A stretch of DNA of 64,000 nucleotides, from the NCBI GenBank assembly GCA_015060535.1, contig SUYH01000002.1, forward strand, positions 62,001 to 126,000, written 5' to 3'. Under the pieces are notes generated by a model that searched no databases, was not told where the DNA came from, and was given only the letters and a program-made list of their open reading frames with translations. Source of the DNA: Prevotella sp. Lineage in GTDB: Bacteria; Bacteroidota; Bacteroidia; Bacteroidales; Bacteroidaceae. The position numbers and the translations under genes were made by a program. Positions 35,940 to 44,072 of this stretch are shown piece after piece. Positions within the stretch are counted from its first letter, which is position 1. Every line of letters begins with the position of its first letter.

Positions 35940-37556
35940 TTAATACTGGCTGACCTTGACGTCGCTAACGGTGACCGAACCCCCATAGTTATTGATGCTC
36001 CAACAATTCTTTTGGATACCGTAGATGCGCTGGGTGTAGCATACGGTATCGTTGATATACATCACTAGCACGGAGTTGTCGGTATAGATGTCGATGTGGT
36101 AGACATTGTCAGCAGGACGATAGAATCCGTAACCATCGGCTGCCTCTACGAATCCGATACCCTCTGATCCCTCCTGTTCGAAGTTCACTTTGCGGTCGTT
36201 CTCATTCTCTGGGTTCACCACCATAGTGTAGTATTTCTTCGAGTCAGTGCCTCTTACCATAGATATGCCGAACTTATCCCAGTTGTTAGAGGTCGTGACG
36301 GTGAACGAGATGTGATTGTGGGCACCCAGACGATTGTAGAGCACATAGGCGTCGTCGCCACTGAGCACACCATTGTTATAGCCATTGGATGTCATCACCT
36401 TCACTTCCTGCTGCTGATTGTATTTGGCGGCCATAGCAGGCACAGCACCCATCGTCAGCGTACCGTCGCTATGCTGGATAATTTTATGACAAACCAATGC
36501 ACCACTCCAGTTAGGCTCATTGCCATCGCCAGCACCTTGGTTGAGGTTCTTCTCGTGAATGTTTGATCCAGAGCGGAACGGACTCCAACCCCAGATGTAG
36601 CGGTCGGTACCGTTAGAAGCTGTCTTGGCTGCATAGAAGGCACGCGTATCAAGTGTTCCCTCGCGCCACAGAGGACCATCGGCAGGCCACTTAGGACCAT
36701 TATTGAAACAGTCTTTCAGTCCTTCGTAGCTAGTAGCCATCATGTACTTCACCTTACGGCTCCACGAAGCACGATTGCTCTGACTGTATACCATATACCA
36801 ATAGTCACCCATCTTGAAGATGTCAGGACACTCCAGCATACGGTCCCAGATCATTTTAATACGGCCAACATGTTCCCAGTTCTTCAGATCGCTCGACTTG
36901 AACTCCGCGAAGACAGGGTCGCCACCCGTCTCGGGATAAGTGGAAATCACCATGTGGTAGAGGTTATCGTCAGCGACGAAGATCTGCGGGTCGCGGAAGT
37001 CGTTGCCAGAATAGCCATAGTCAGGACCATTGAGTGCCCAAAGAACATCCTTGGTCCAGGTCTTGAAGTCGGTAGAGGTAGCACGCATCACCACCTCACG
37101 ATTCTTGCAATTGCCGTTGTGGCCCGTATAATAGATATAGTAGGTACCATCCTTCTCATAGGCACAGCCCGTGCCCAAGGCAGCATCCTGCTCGTAATCG
37201 TTGGCTCCTACAGGCAACAACTCGCCCATTGACTCATAGTTAGCACCATCCCTGGTAGACACGGCCCAGATGGGGTGGAAGCGGTGTGACGGATTGTTGA
37301 TGTACTCCTGCAGATAGAGCACCTTGAACTCCTGAGTCTTCTGATCGTAGAACGGCATGGGGTCTCCCACACGTCCGATAGCAGGGGTGTAATAAGTGCC
37401 AAAGCCCTGTTCATCGTCAGAAATAAACTGCCCAGTGGTGCCTGCCCAGTCACGTGCGGGGTCGCCTGTCACCTCATCGCTGGAGCAGGAGGTGGTTGCT
37501 GCGCAGATAGCGCAGCATACCAGACCTGTTAACAGCATATTGAATTTATTTTTCAT
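35940..37556 (-). CDS. GH32-like surface lipoprotein with DUF4975-type C-terminus
   Basis: The 538-residue lipoprotein has TTSC (Cys24) followed by SSDEVTGD, an acidic stretch that fits the Bacteroidetes surface-export signal. The beta-propeller keeps the GH32 acidic residues in altered contexts: VGDPMPFYD for the nucleophile motif (instead of W-M-N-D-P-N-G), GNDFRDPQIF and LECPDIFKMG. The C-terminal ~140 residues form a beta-sandwich (DUF4975-like) ending GGSVTVSDVKVSQY. It is the last gene of the SusC operon. It probably cuts fructan at the cell surface, though a binding role cannot be excluded given the changed first motif. Confidence 0.82.
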   Translation of the reverse strand: MKNKFNMLLTGLVCCAICAATTSCSSDEVTGDPARDWAGTTGQFISDDEQGFGTYYTPAIGRVGDPMPFYDQKTQEFKVLYLQEYINNPSHRFHPIWAVSTRDGANYESMGELLPVGANDYEQDAALGTGCAYEKDGTYYIYYTGHNGNCKNREVVMRATSTDFKTWTKDVLWALNGPDYGYSGNDFRDPQIFVADDNLYHMVISTYPETGGDPVFAEFKSSDLKNWEHVGRIKMIWDRMLECPDIFKMGDYWYMVYSQSNRASWSRKVKYMMATSYEGLKDCFNNGPKWPADGPLWREGTLDTRAFYAAKTASNGTDRYIWGWSPFRSGSNIHEKNLNQGAGDGNEPNWSGALVCHKIIQHSDGTLTMGAVPAMAAKYNQQQEVKVMTSNGYNNGVLSGDDAYVLYNRLGAHNHISFTVTTSNNWDKFGISMVRGTDSKKYYTMVVNPENENDRKVNFEQEGSEGIGFVEAADGYGFYRPADNVYHIDIYTDNSVLVMYINDTVCYTQRIYGIQKNCWSINNYGGSVTVSDVKVSQY

Positions 37557-37574
37557 AATCGTTCCTGTTTAAAG

Positions 37575-38984
37575 TTATTTTGTTAGGTAATCGAACGCGT
37601 TGAGCATGATGGTGCCCATGTTGTCGTGATAGTTGCTGGTGTAAGGTGTGGGCGAATTCCAGTCGAAGAGACCAGTGCCGAAGCAGATCACGCCACCCTT
37701 TCCGAAGTTGCCGTCATGAGCCTTCAGTTCCCATACAGAAACCTTACCATCGCCACCCTTGCCGAGTGCATGGCCACCTGTGGTAGCATCCCAGGCTTCC
37801 TTGCCTTTATAACGTGCATCCCAGTCACCAAACTGCAAGGTTGTGTTGCAGATAGTATAGCCATTATCGAGCGTGTAGACAGCATCCTCAGGAGCACCTG
37901 GATAGGTCTTCAGGCCCTTCCACAATGCGTGGTTAACATCGAATGCGAAGAAGTGCCAGGGATCGTCGCCCATAAGGTCGGCACCTTCGCCTCCACCGCC
38001 ACCCCAACAGTTGTCGGGAGCGCACTCTTCAGGCATAGCGCCCAGGGCATTGGCATAGTTGACGGCAGAGCGTCCCAATACGAAGCCTACACCACGCTGC
38101 CAGAGTTCCTTCATCTTAGCCTGAGCTAACATGGCCTCGGGCTCCTTGGTCTTAAACTCGTTGTAGCTGCCAGAGGTAGCACTGTTCATGTGGATGAATA
38201 CAAACTTCACATCGTCGAGTGCTACATTGCCATTGGCGATATCGCCCCAGGAAGCGTATGCCGATCCCTCGATGTTACCCGTCAGCCACTTAGCAGCAGC
38301 TTTCTCCTCGACATTGAGCATCTCGGCATTCTCTGCCTTGCCTACGAAGAGGGCCTTAGGACGGTCGATGAGCGTCACATAGACCGTATAGGTATTTGTG
38401 GCCGTATTGTCGGTCAGTGTAATCTGGAAAGGCTCCGTGAAGTCACCCTTCGTACCGCTGGCGGGAGTGCATATAGCATCCTCGCTGCATTCCACAAAGA
38501 AAGTAGCGTTGCTCAGATCGATACCGCTATTCGATGTCACAGACACGGTGATTGTCTTATCAGCCTGGTTGATAGCTCCCTTCACGCCTTCGAGCAGGAA
38601 GAGGGTCATCAGGGCCTCGTCATTGCGTACGCTAATCTGATAGTCCATCACCAGACTGCCATTGCTGACATGCAGGCTCTTGGCAGACTCCAGGTTGATG
38701 TGATCGCCCACCTTGAGATTGGTGGTAGCACCATCAGCCACCTTCAGACTAGTAATCTGCATATCTGCCTTCTGGTTGAAGGTCTCAGGAACCTTAACCT
38801 TGATGAGTCGACTCTCCGTATTGATTGTAGCAGCGTATTGGCCGTTGAGCACCAGCTCTTCGACAAGACAGGAGCCGCTGACATTCATACCACTCGTATG
38901 GTCTTCGTTACAAGCACTGAGCACTGCGGTCAGCCCACAGAACAGCAAGCCTGCGATGAATAGATTTTTTATCTTGGTCATCAT
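37575..38984 (-). CDS. DUF4960-like fructan-locus surface lipoprotein
   Basis: The 469-residue lipoprotein has LSAC (Cys25). The first ~190 residues hold two Ig-like repeats (ATINTESRLIKVKVPE; AINQADKTITVSVTSNSGID); the second half (LFVGKAENAEMLNVEEKAAA, FVFIHMNSATSGSYNEF, WGGGGGEGADLMGDDPWHFF, GGVICFGTGLFDWN) fits the DUF4960 family I recall from Bacteroides fructan loci. The position between SusD and GH32 corresponds to the surface glycan-binding protein of such loci. Binding of levan or inulin is inferred. The upstream gap contains a TTAACTC-type heptamer tract. Confidence 0.72.
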   Translation of the reverse strand: MMTKIKNLFIAGLLFCGLTAVLSACNEDHTSGMNVSGSCLVEELVLNGQYAATINTESRLIKVKVPETFNQKADMQITSLKVADGATTNLKVGDHINLESAKSLHVSNGSLVMDYQISVRNDEALMTLFLLEGVKGAINQADKTITVSVTSNSGIDLSNATFFVECSEDAICTPASGTKGDFTEPFQITLTDNTATNTYTVYVTLIDRPKALFVGKAENAEMLNVEEKAAAKWLTGNIEGSAYASWGDIANGNVALDDVKFVFIHMNSATSGSYNEFKTKEPEAMLAQAKMKELWQRGVGFVLGRSAVNYANALGAMPEECAPDNCWGGGGGEGADLMGDDPWHFFAFDVNHALWKGLKTYPGAPEDAVYTLDNGYTICNTTLQFGDWDARYKGKEAWDATTGGHALGKGGDGKVSVWELKAHDGNFGKGGVICFGTGLFDWNSPTPYTSNYHDNMGTIMLNAFDYLTK

Positions 38985-39027
38985 AATTTCTTAACTCTTA
39001 ACTTTTATCTCTAAACTATTAATTCTT
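38985..39027. repeat. Heptamer tract at the SusD-DUF4960 junction
   Basis: Minus-strand units AGTTTAG, AGATAAA, AGTTAAG, AGTTAAG, then AAATT directly before the ATG at 38984. Confidence 0.65.
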
Positions 39028-40774
39028 ACCACTGTCCGATGTTCTGCTCATAGTTTCCATTAGAAGCAGCTACCTGCTCGTAGGGAATAGGCAGATACTC
39101 GTTCTTTTCGGCAGTGAACTGAGAACCAGCGAGGAAGTTCATCTTCTGACTTTCATCGGTATAGAACTTGTTGATCACCGTAGCAGCGTCACCCCAACGA
39201 ACGAGGTCGAAGAAGCGCTCAGACTCCATAGCGAGCTCCAAGCGGCGCTCCATCTTGATAATCTTCATGGCGTCGTCCTTGCTATACGAGCCATTGTACT
39301 TGCCAACAGCGTAGTGTACGCCATACTTGGTGGGATAGCCAGCAACAACACTGTTGATCGCCATCTTGGCAGCACGGTCGCGCACCTGATTGACCAGCTG
39401 GATAGCCTCAGGGGTATTACCCAGCTGAGCCTGAGCCTCAGCACGCATCAGCAGCACGTCAGCATAACGGAACACGATACGATTCATAGAAGAAGCCCAC
39501 TGGTTGTCGCAATTGAAGAGATAGATGTCAGACTGCGAGGGGTCTACGTTCTGCTTCAGCGATACGAAGTAGCCATAAGTGCCACCACTGCGGCTCCATA
39601 CGTTGGTCTCGTCCATCATGAAGCTGGTGTTATACATATAAGGTGTGCCAGGCATACCCACGGTGATGAACAGACGGGGGTCGACGGTCTCATTGGAGCC
39701 AACAGCATAGTCGACATCGTTGAAGTTATCAAGGAGAGGCAAGCCATTGGAGTTGGTGCGATAAGCATTTACTAGATTGTGAGAGGGCTTGTAGAAGTCG
39801 TTACCAGAGTCGTGAACCTTAGGGATACAAGGCACGATCAGACGGTTGGAGAAATTCAGGTTACCCCATGTAGTACCATCGTTCTTCGAGTACTGGATAC
39901 TCCAGATGGCCTCCTTACCGTTCTCGTACTGTTCCTCAGGACGGAAGTTATTGTGCATATCGACCTCCAGGCCATAGCCTGCCGATGTGTACAGGGCTAG
40001 ATTGGTGTACTCTACCACTTTCTGCAAGTCGTCAGCATTAATACTGGTCACCTTATGGCTCTTGGCATCGTCCTGATGATAAGCCTTATAGAGGTAGACC
40101 TTAGCCAGGAAAGCGGCAGCGGCAGCCTTGGTGGGGCGTCCCTTATCAGTCTGAGTAGCAGGCAATACGGCATAGGCCTCTTCCAGGTCATTGATAATCT
40201 GCTGCCATCCCTCGTCGTTGGTATACTCTGTATTCGTGATGTTATTATAGTCTTCCTCTGTCATATTGGGTTTGTTGACGAAAGGTATCTTCTTGAACAG
40301 ACGCTTCAGTTGGAAATGTCCGTAGGCACGCAGGAACTTCATCTCAGCAGTACGCTGTTGGATGGTCGCATTGCCCTGGTCAGCAGCAGCCAACACATCA
40401 AGAGACAGACTGACACGCGACAGGTAGTTGTATAACTTGCCCCAGATAGAGCCAAAGTTCCAGTCGGTGGTCAGGATACCCGTACCTTTCTCCAGACGGT
40501 GGAAAGGCTCACCATCCGAGAACTCTGCACCTCCTACGTAAGCATCGTCAGAACGCGTATCGTAGTTCCAGAGCGAGAACGAGGCATTCATATCCTCAAT
40601 GGCCACCAGACCAGCATAGGCAGAGATGAGCACATTGTCAATATATTTAGGTTCTTTCACCTCATCTTGCGTCAGTGTGGCCTGAGGCACTTGCTCTTCC
40701 AAAAAGTGGCTGCAGGAAGCAAATAAAGGTAAAAGGGCAGAAAGGAAAAATATTTTTGTCTTCATAATCTTCAA
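39026..40774 (-). CDS. susD: SusD/RagB-family glycan-binding lipoprotein
   Basis: The 582-residue lipoprotein has FASC (Cys21) then SHFLEEQ, an acidic surface-export context. RagB/SusD features are the TPR helices (TAEMKFLRAYGHFQLKRLFK, KAAAAAFLAKVYLYKAYHQD) and the C-terminal FRYADVLLMRAEAQAQLGNT and ERRLELAMESERFFDLVRWG blocks. It forms the lid of the SusC transporter and helps capture oligosaccharide at the surface. The substrate is inferred as fructan from the two GH32 genes and the regulators. It starts 7 bp after SusC stops. Confidence 0.95.
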   Translation of the reverse strand: MKIMKTKIFFLSALLPLFASCSHFLEEQVPQATLTQDEVKEPKYIDNVLISAYAGLVAIEDMNASFSLWNYDTRSDDAYVGGAEFSDGEPFHRLEKGTGILTTDWNFGSIWGKLYNYLSRVSLSLDVLAAADQGNATIQQRTAEMKFLRAYGHFQLKRLFKKIPFVNKPNMTEEDYNNITNTEYTNDEGWQQIINDLEEAYAVLPATQTDKGRPTKAAAAAFLAKVYLYKAYHQDDAKSHKVTSINADDLQKVVEYTNLALYTSAGYGLEVDMHNNFRPEEQYENGKEAIWSIQYSKNDGTTWGNLNFSNRLIVPCIPKVHDSGNDFYKPSHNLVNAYRTNSNGLPLLDNFNDVDYAVGSNETVDPRLFITVGMPGTPYMYNTSFMMDETNVWSRSGGTYGYFVSLKQNVDPSQSDIYLFNCDNQWASSMNRIVFRYADVLLMRAEAQAQLGNTPEAIQLVNQVRDRAAKMAINSVVAGYPTKYGVHYAVGKYNGSYSKDDAMKIIKMERRLELAMESERFFDLVRWGDAATVINKFYTDESQKMNFLAGSQFTAEKNEYLPIPYEQVAASNGNYEQNIGQW

Positions 40775-40781
40775 TTAACAA

Positions 40782-43700
40782 TTAAAATCCTACATTCAGT
40801 CCGAAAGTTAAGTTAAGAGGAATAGGATAGTTGAATCCAGGATTCTCAGGATCTGCACCAGAGAACTTACCACTCTTGATGGTTATCAGGTTCTGAGCAG
40901 AGAGGTAGAGGCGCAGACGGTCTAGGTGAATCTTTTCCGTGAAAGACTTCGGCAGATTATAACCCAGCTGAACAGTACGCAGCTTGGCATAGGAGCCGTT
41001 CTCGATATAATAAGAAGAAACGCGACCTTCGTTGTTGTTGTCAGCAGTGGTCAGTGCAGGAATATTGCTACCAGGATTGGCAGGACTCCAGGCGTCAAGT
41101 GTGCGGACACCCTTATTCAGGTAAGGCACGTTGATATTGGAGTTGGCCCAGAAGTCGGTCTGTGACTTAAAACCACGACAGTCGACATCAACACCCTGAA
41201 CACCCTGCCAGAACATCGTAAAGTCGAAGTCCTTATACTGCAGGTAGACATTCAGCCCCCAGGTGAAGTCGGGTGTCGGATCGTAAATCCAGTCTTGGTC
41301 GGCCTCTGTGATCATACCATCGCCATTGAGGTCCTTCCAACGGATACGTCCCAGTCCGGCACCTTGTTGCGTGGCATGATTGTCGATTTCTTCCTGGCTC
41401 TTGAAGATACCATCGGCGATATAGCCCACCTGTGAATACATAGGGTGACCAATAACGCTCTTCACACCATTACCACCGAATCGGCCATTGGCAGCCACCG
41501 TCTCAGGCAGCTTGGTGATCTCGTTGGTATAGCGGCTGATGTTACCATTGATATCCCATGAGAAGCCGTTGGCCAGCTTATGGCGATAGCCCAATGAGAA
41601 CTCCCAACCGACGTTCTTTACCTCACCAGCATTGATCCACTGCGAAGCACCCTCACCCATCGAGGCAATACCATCCATGAAGAGCAGAATGTCAGTGGTC
41701 TTCTTATGGAACCAGTCGAAGCTACCATAAATCTCGTTTCTGAGCAGAGCAAAGTCAACACCAATGTTATGCTGGCTGGTGGTTTCCCACTTGATGTCAT
41801 CGTTGCCACGCTGGTCGCGAACATAACCATTCGGCAGGATGTAGCCACCGTTGGTTCCTGCGATATCGTAGGTAGAACCTGCTGCACCACTCTCCCAAAG
41901 TCCTGTAGATACAACGGCACGATAGAGCGTATAGCGAGCAGTATTGGATATCTCCTGATTACCCGTCTGACCCCATGAGTAGCGCAACTTCAGGTCGTCG
42001 AGCCACGAGCTGGTCTTTTTCATGAAGCCCTCCTGAGTGATACGCCAACCAACGCTGACTGAGGGGAACGTACCATATTGGTTGTTGGTACCGAAACGGC
42101 TCGAACCGTCACGACGGATGGTGAACGAAGCCATATACTTATCGGCGTAGGTATAGTTAGCCTTACCGAAGAAAGACACCAGTGAGAAGCCATCGCCAGA
42201 GCCTTCTGCCAACTGCTTGCCTGTACCTGCTGAAGGCCACATATAGTCGGTGTTGAGAATGCTCAGCTCATAGCGTTTGGCACTGCTCCAGTTGTAGTTC
42301 TGGCGGTTAACCTCCATACCTATCATCGCATCAGCACGATGCAGGCCAATCTCAAAGTTATAGGTGGCAATAGCGTTCCACATCCAGCGCATCCAGTGTT
42401 CCTGCTTGCTCTCAGCAGCAGTATCGGTGCGCTTCACCTTACCATTAGCTATTGGGTAGGTGAAGAAGCGCTGCTGCTTTTGGGTGTAGTCCATACCTAA
42501 AGTGGTACGAATGGTGAAGTTCTTGAACGGGGTGACGCTGATATGGGCATCGCCGAACATACGCCACTGGGTGTACTCGTTATCCTTATTATTATATATA
42601 AGGCTCAGCGGATTCTCACGCTCTGAGTAAGCACCAAGAGCCTGAGCGAATTCGCCATTCTCAGCATAAATGGGGAAGTTGGAGTTGAACTCCAGCGCGT
42701 TCTCCAAGATACCGCCAGGAGCATCAGTGCCCTTCGTACGGTTGACGGAGAAGTTCTCGCCTATCACCACCTTACCGTCGAACAGCTTATAGTCGGCATT
42801 GGCACGAGCCGAAAGGCGACTGAACTGGCTGTCCTTGATAGTACCTTTGTTGTCATAATAGCCTACTGAGAAGAAAGTGCTACTCTTCTCGGAACCACCG
42901 CTGACTGAGAGGTTGTACTGCTGAACGATACCCGTACGCGTGATTTCCTTGAACCAGTCGGTATCGGAAGAGCGCACGCTGGCATTGTCGTCGAGGAACA
43001 TGTTCATGGTCAGACCATTCAGATAGGGGTTGCCATTCTTGTCGTAGGTCCAGTCGAAATTGTAGCCCACATTGTTATTATTAGGATTCAGTCCGTCGTT
43101 GACGTTAGCCTGCCAGAAGGCACGGCCCCACTGCTCAGCATTCATCGTCTCAATCTTATTGGCATAGAAAGAAGCAGAGACGCTGGCATCGAAGTTAACT
43201 TTCACTTTACCATCCTTACCCTTCTTAGTGGTGATGATGATGACACCATTGGCGGCGCGACTACCATAGATAGAAGCAGAAGCGGCATCCTTCAACACCT
43301 GGATAGACTCGATGTCGTTACCGTTCAACTCATGCATACCAGCCTTGGTGGGCACACCGTCAATGATGTACAGCGGGTCGTTGTCGTTCAGCGTTCCGAT
43401 ACCACGGATACGAACGGTAGCAGCACCAGCCAGGTTACCATCAGCCGAGATGTTCATGCCCGGCACACGACCTTGCAGGGCCTTCATCGGGTTGTTCTCG
43501 TTCTGCTTGGCCAGCTCGCTCACGCTGACTACCGAGACGGCACCCGTCAGGTCGGCCTTGCGCTGGGTAGTATAACCCGTCACCACGACCTCGTTCAGCG
43601 AGAGAGCATCGTCCTGCATCGTCACCTTCATGCCGTTCTGGGCAGGCAGCTCCTGCGTCTGATAACCGATGTAGGAGAAGACCAGCGTCTTGCCTGCCTC

Positions 43701-43889
43701 TACCTTCAGCGTAAAATTACCGTCGAAGTCGGTTACCGTACCGTTCGACGCACCTTTCTCCATCACCGTAGCGCCGATGACGGGTTCTCCCGTCTGGTCG
43801 ACCACGTTACCAGTGATCGCTTGTTGCGCGTACATTATAGTACACGTCAGCAGCGTCAGGAAACTTAAAATGAATCTTTTTTGTTTCAT
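40782..43889 (-). CDS. susC: SusC/RagA-family TonB-dependent transporter
   Basis: The 1035-residue outer-membrane protein has a signal peptide ending YAQ, an N-terminal carboxypeptidase-like domain (ITGNVVDQTGEPVIGATVME), a TonB box region (LNEVVVTGYTTQRKADLTGA), a plug with NDPLYIIDGVPTKAGMHELN and ASASIYGSRAANGVIIITTK, then a beta-barrel ending with ...NLTFGLNVGF. It imports oligosaccharide with SusD using TonB energy. It is the first gene of the operon SusC-SusD-DUF4960-GH32. The promoter has a -7 box and a perfect 10-bp inverted repeat over the -33 region, which suggests direct activation by the adjacent PBP-AraC regulator. Confidence 0.96.
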   Translation of the reverse strand: MKQKRFILSFLTLLTCTIMYAQQAITGNVVDQTGEPVIGATVMEKGASNGTVTDFDGNFTLKVEAGKTLVFSYIGYQTQELPAQNGMKVTMQDDALSLNEVVVTGYTTQRKADLTGAVSVVSVSELAKQNENNPMKALQGRVPGMNISADGNLAGAATVRIRGIGTLNDNDPLYIIDGVPTKAGMHELNGNDIESIQVLKDAASASIYGSRAANGVIIITTKKGKDGKVKVNFDASVSASFYANKIETMNAEQWGRAFWQANVNDGLNPNNNNVGYNFDWTYDKNGNPYLNGLTMNMFLDDNASVRSSDTDWFKEITRTGIVQQYNLSVSGGSEKSSTFFSVGYYDNKGTIKDSQFSRLSARANADYKLFDGKVVIGENFSVNRTKGTDAPGGILENALEFNSNFPIYAENGEFAQALGAYSERENPLSLIYNNKDNEYTQWRMFGDAHISVTPFKNFTIRTTLGMDYTQKQQRFFTYPIANGKVKRTDTAAESKQEHWMRWMWNAIATYNFEIGLHRADAMIGMEVNRQNYNWSSAKRYELSILNTDYMWPSAGTGKQLAEGSGDGFSLVSFFGKANYTYADKYMASFTIRRDGSSRFGTNNQYGTFPSVSVGWRITQEGFMKKTSSWLDDLKLRYSWGQTGNQEISNTARYTLYRAVVSTGLWESGAAGSTYDIAGTNGGYILPNGYVRDQRGNDDIKWETTSQHNIGVDFALLRNEIYGSFDWFHKKTTDILLFMDGIASMGEGASQWINAGEVKNVGWEFSLGYRHKLANGFSWDINGNISRYTNEITKLPETVAANGRFGGNGVKSVIGHPMYSQVGYIADGIFKSQEEIDNHATQQGAGLGRIRWKDLNGDGMITEADQDWIYDPTPDFTWGLNVYLQYKDFDFTMFWQGVQGVDVDCRGFKSQTDFWANSNINVPYLNKGVRTLDAWSPANPGSNIPALTTADNNNEGRVSSYYIENGSYAKLRTVQLGYNLPKSFTEKIHLDRLRLYLSAQNLITIKSGKFSGADPENPGFNYPIPLNLTFGLNVGF

Positions 43890-43941
43890 TTGCTCTTAGG
43901 TTTTTTTGTTAGTACTTGTTTAAGTGAATAAAAATCTGCCG

Positions 43942-43989
43942 CAAAGATACTAACACATGCGCTGAACGATTATCAATTTTCGTTCAGCG
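43942..43989 (-). promoter_or_regulatory. SusC promoter with TGAACG inverted-repeat operator
   Basis: The -7 box TATCTTTG lies at 43949-43942 (minus). Eleven bases upstream begins CGCTGAACGA (43960-43969), repeated inverted as TCGTTCAGCG (43980-43989) with 10 bases between. The palindrome covers the -33 region, a usual place for an AraC-type activator. The core TGAACGATT is shared with sites at 26061 and 28396. Confidence 0.7.
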
Positions 43990-44041
43990 ACTAAAAAAAT
44001 TGTTTCATGGAATAATCGTTGACTATTATGTCACTTTTGTT

Positions 44042-44070
44042 GAGAGTTTAGCGTTTAGAGTTTAGAGATT
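44042..44070. repeat. Heptamer tract (GTTTAGA type) 3' of regulator 2
   Basis: Units AGTTTAG, CGTTTAG, AGTTTAG just downstream of the PBP-AraC gene. The same type stands before lepB at 55973-56000. Confidence 0.65.
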
Positions 44071-44072
44071 TA

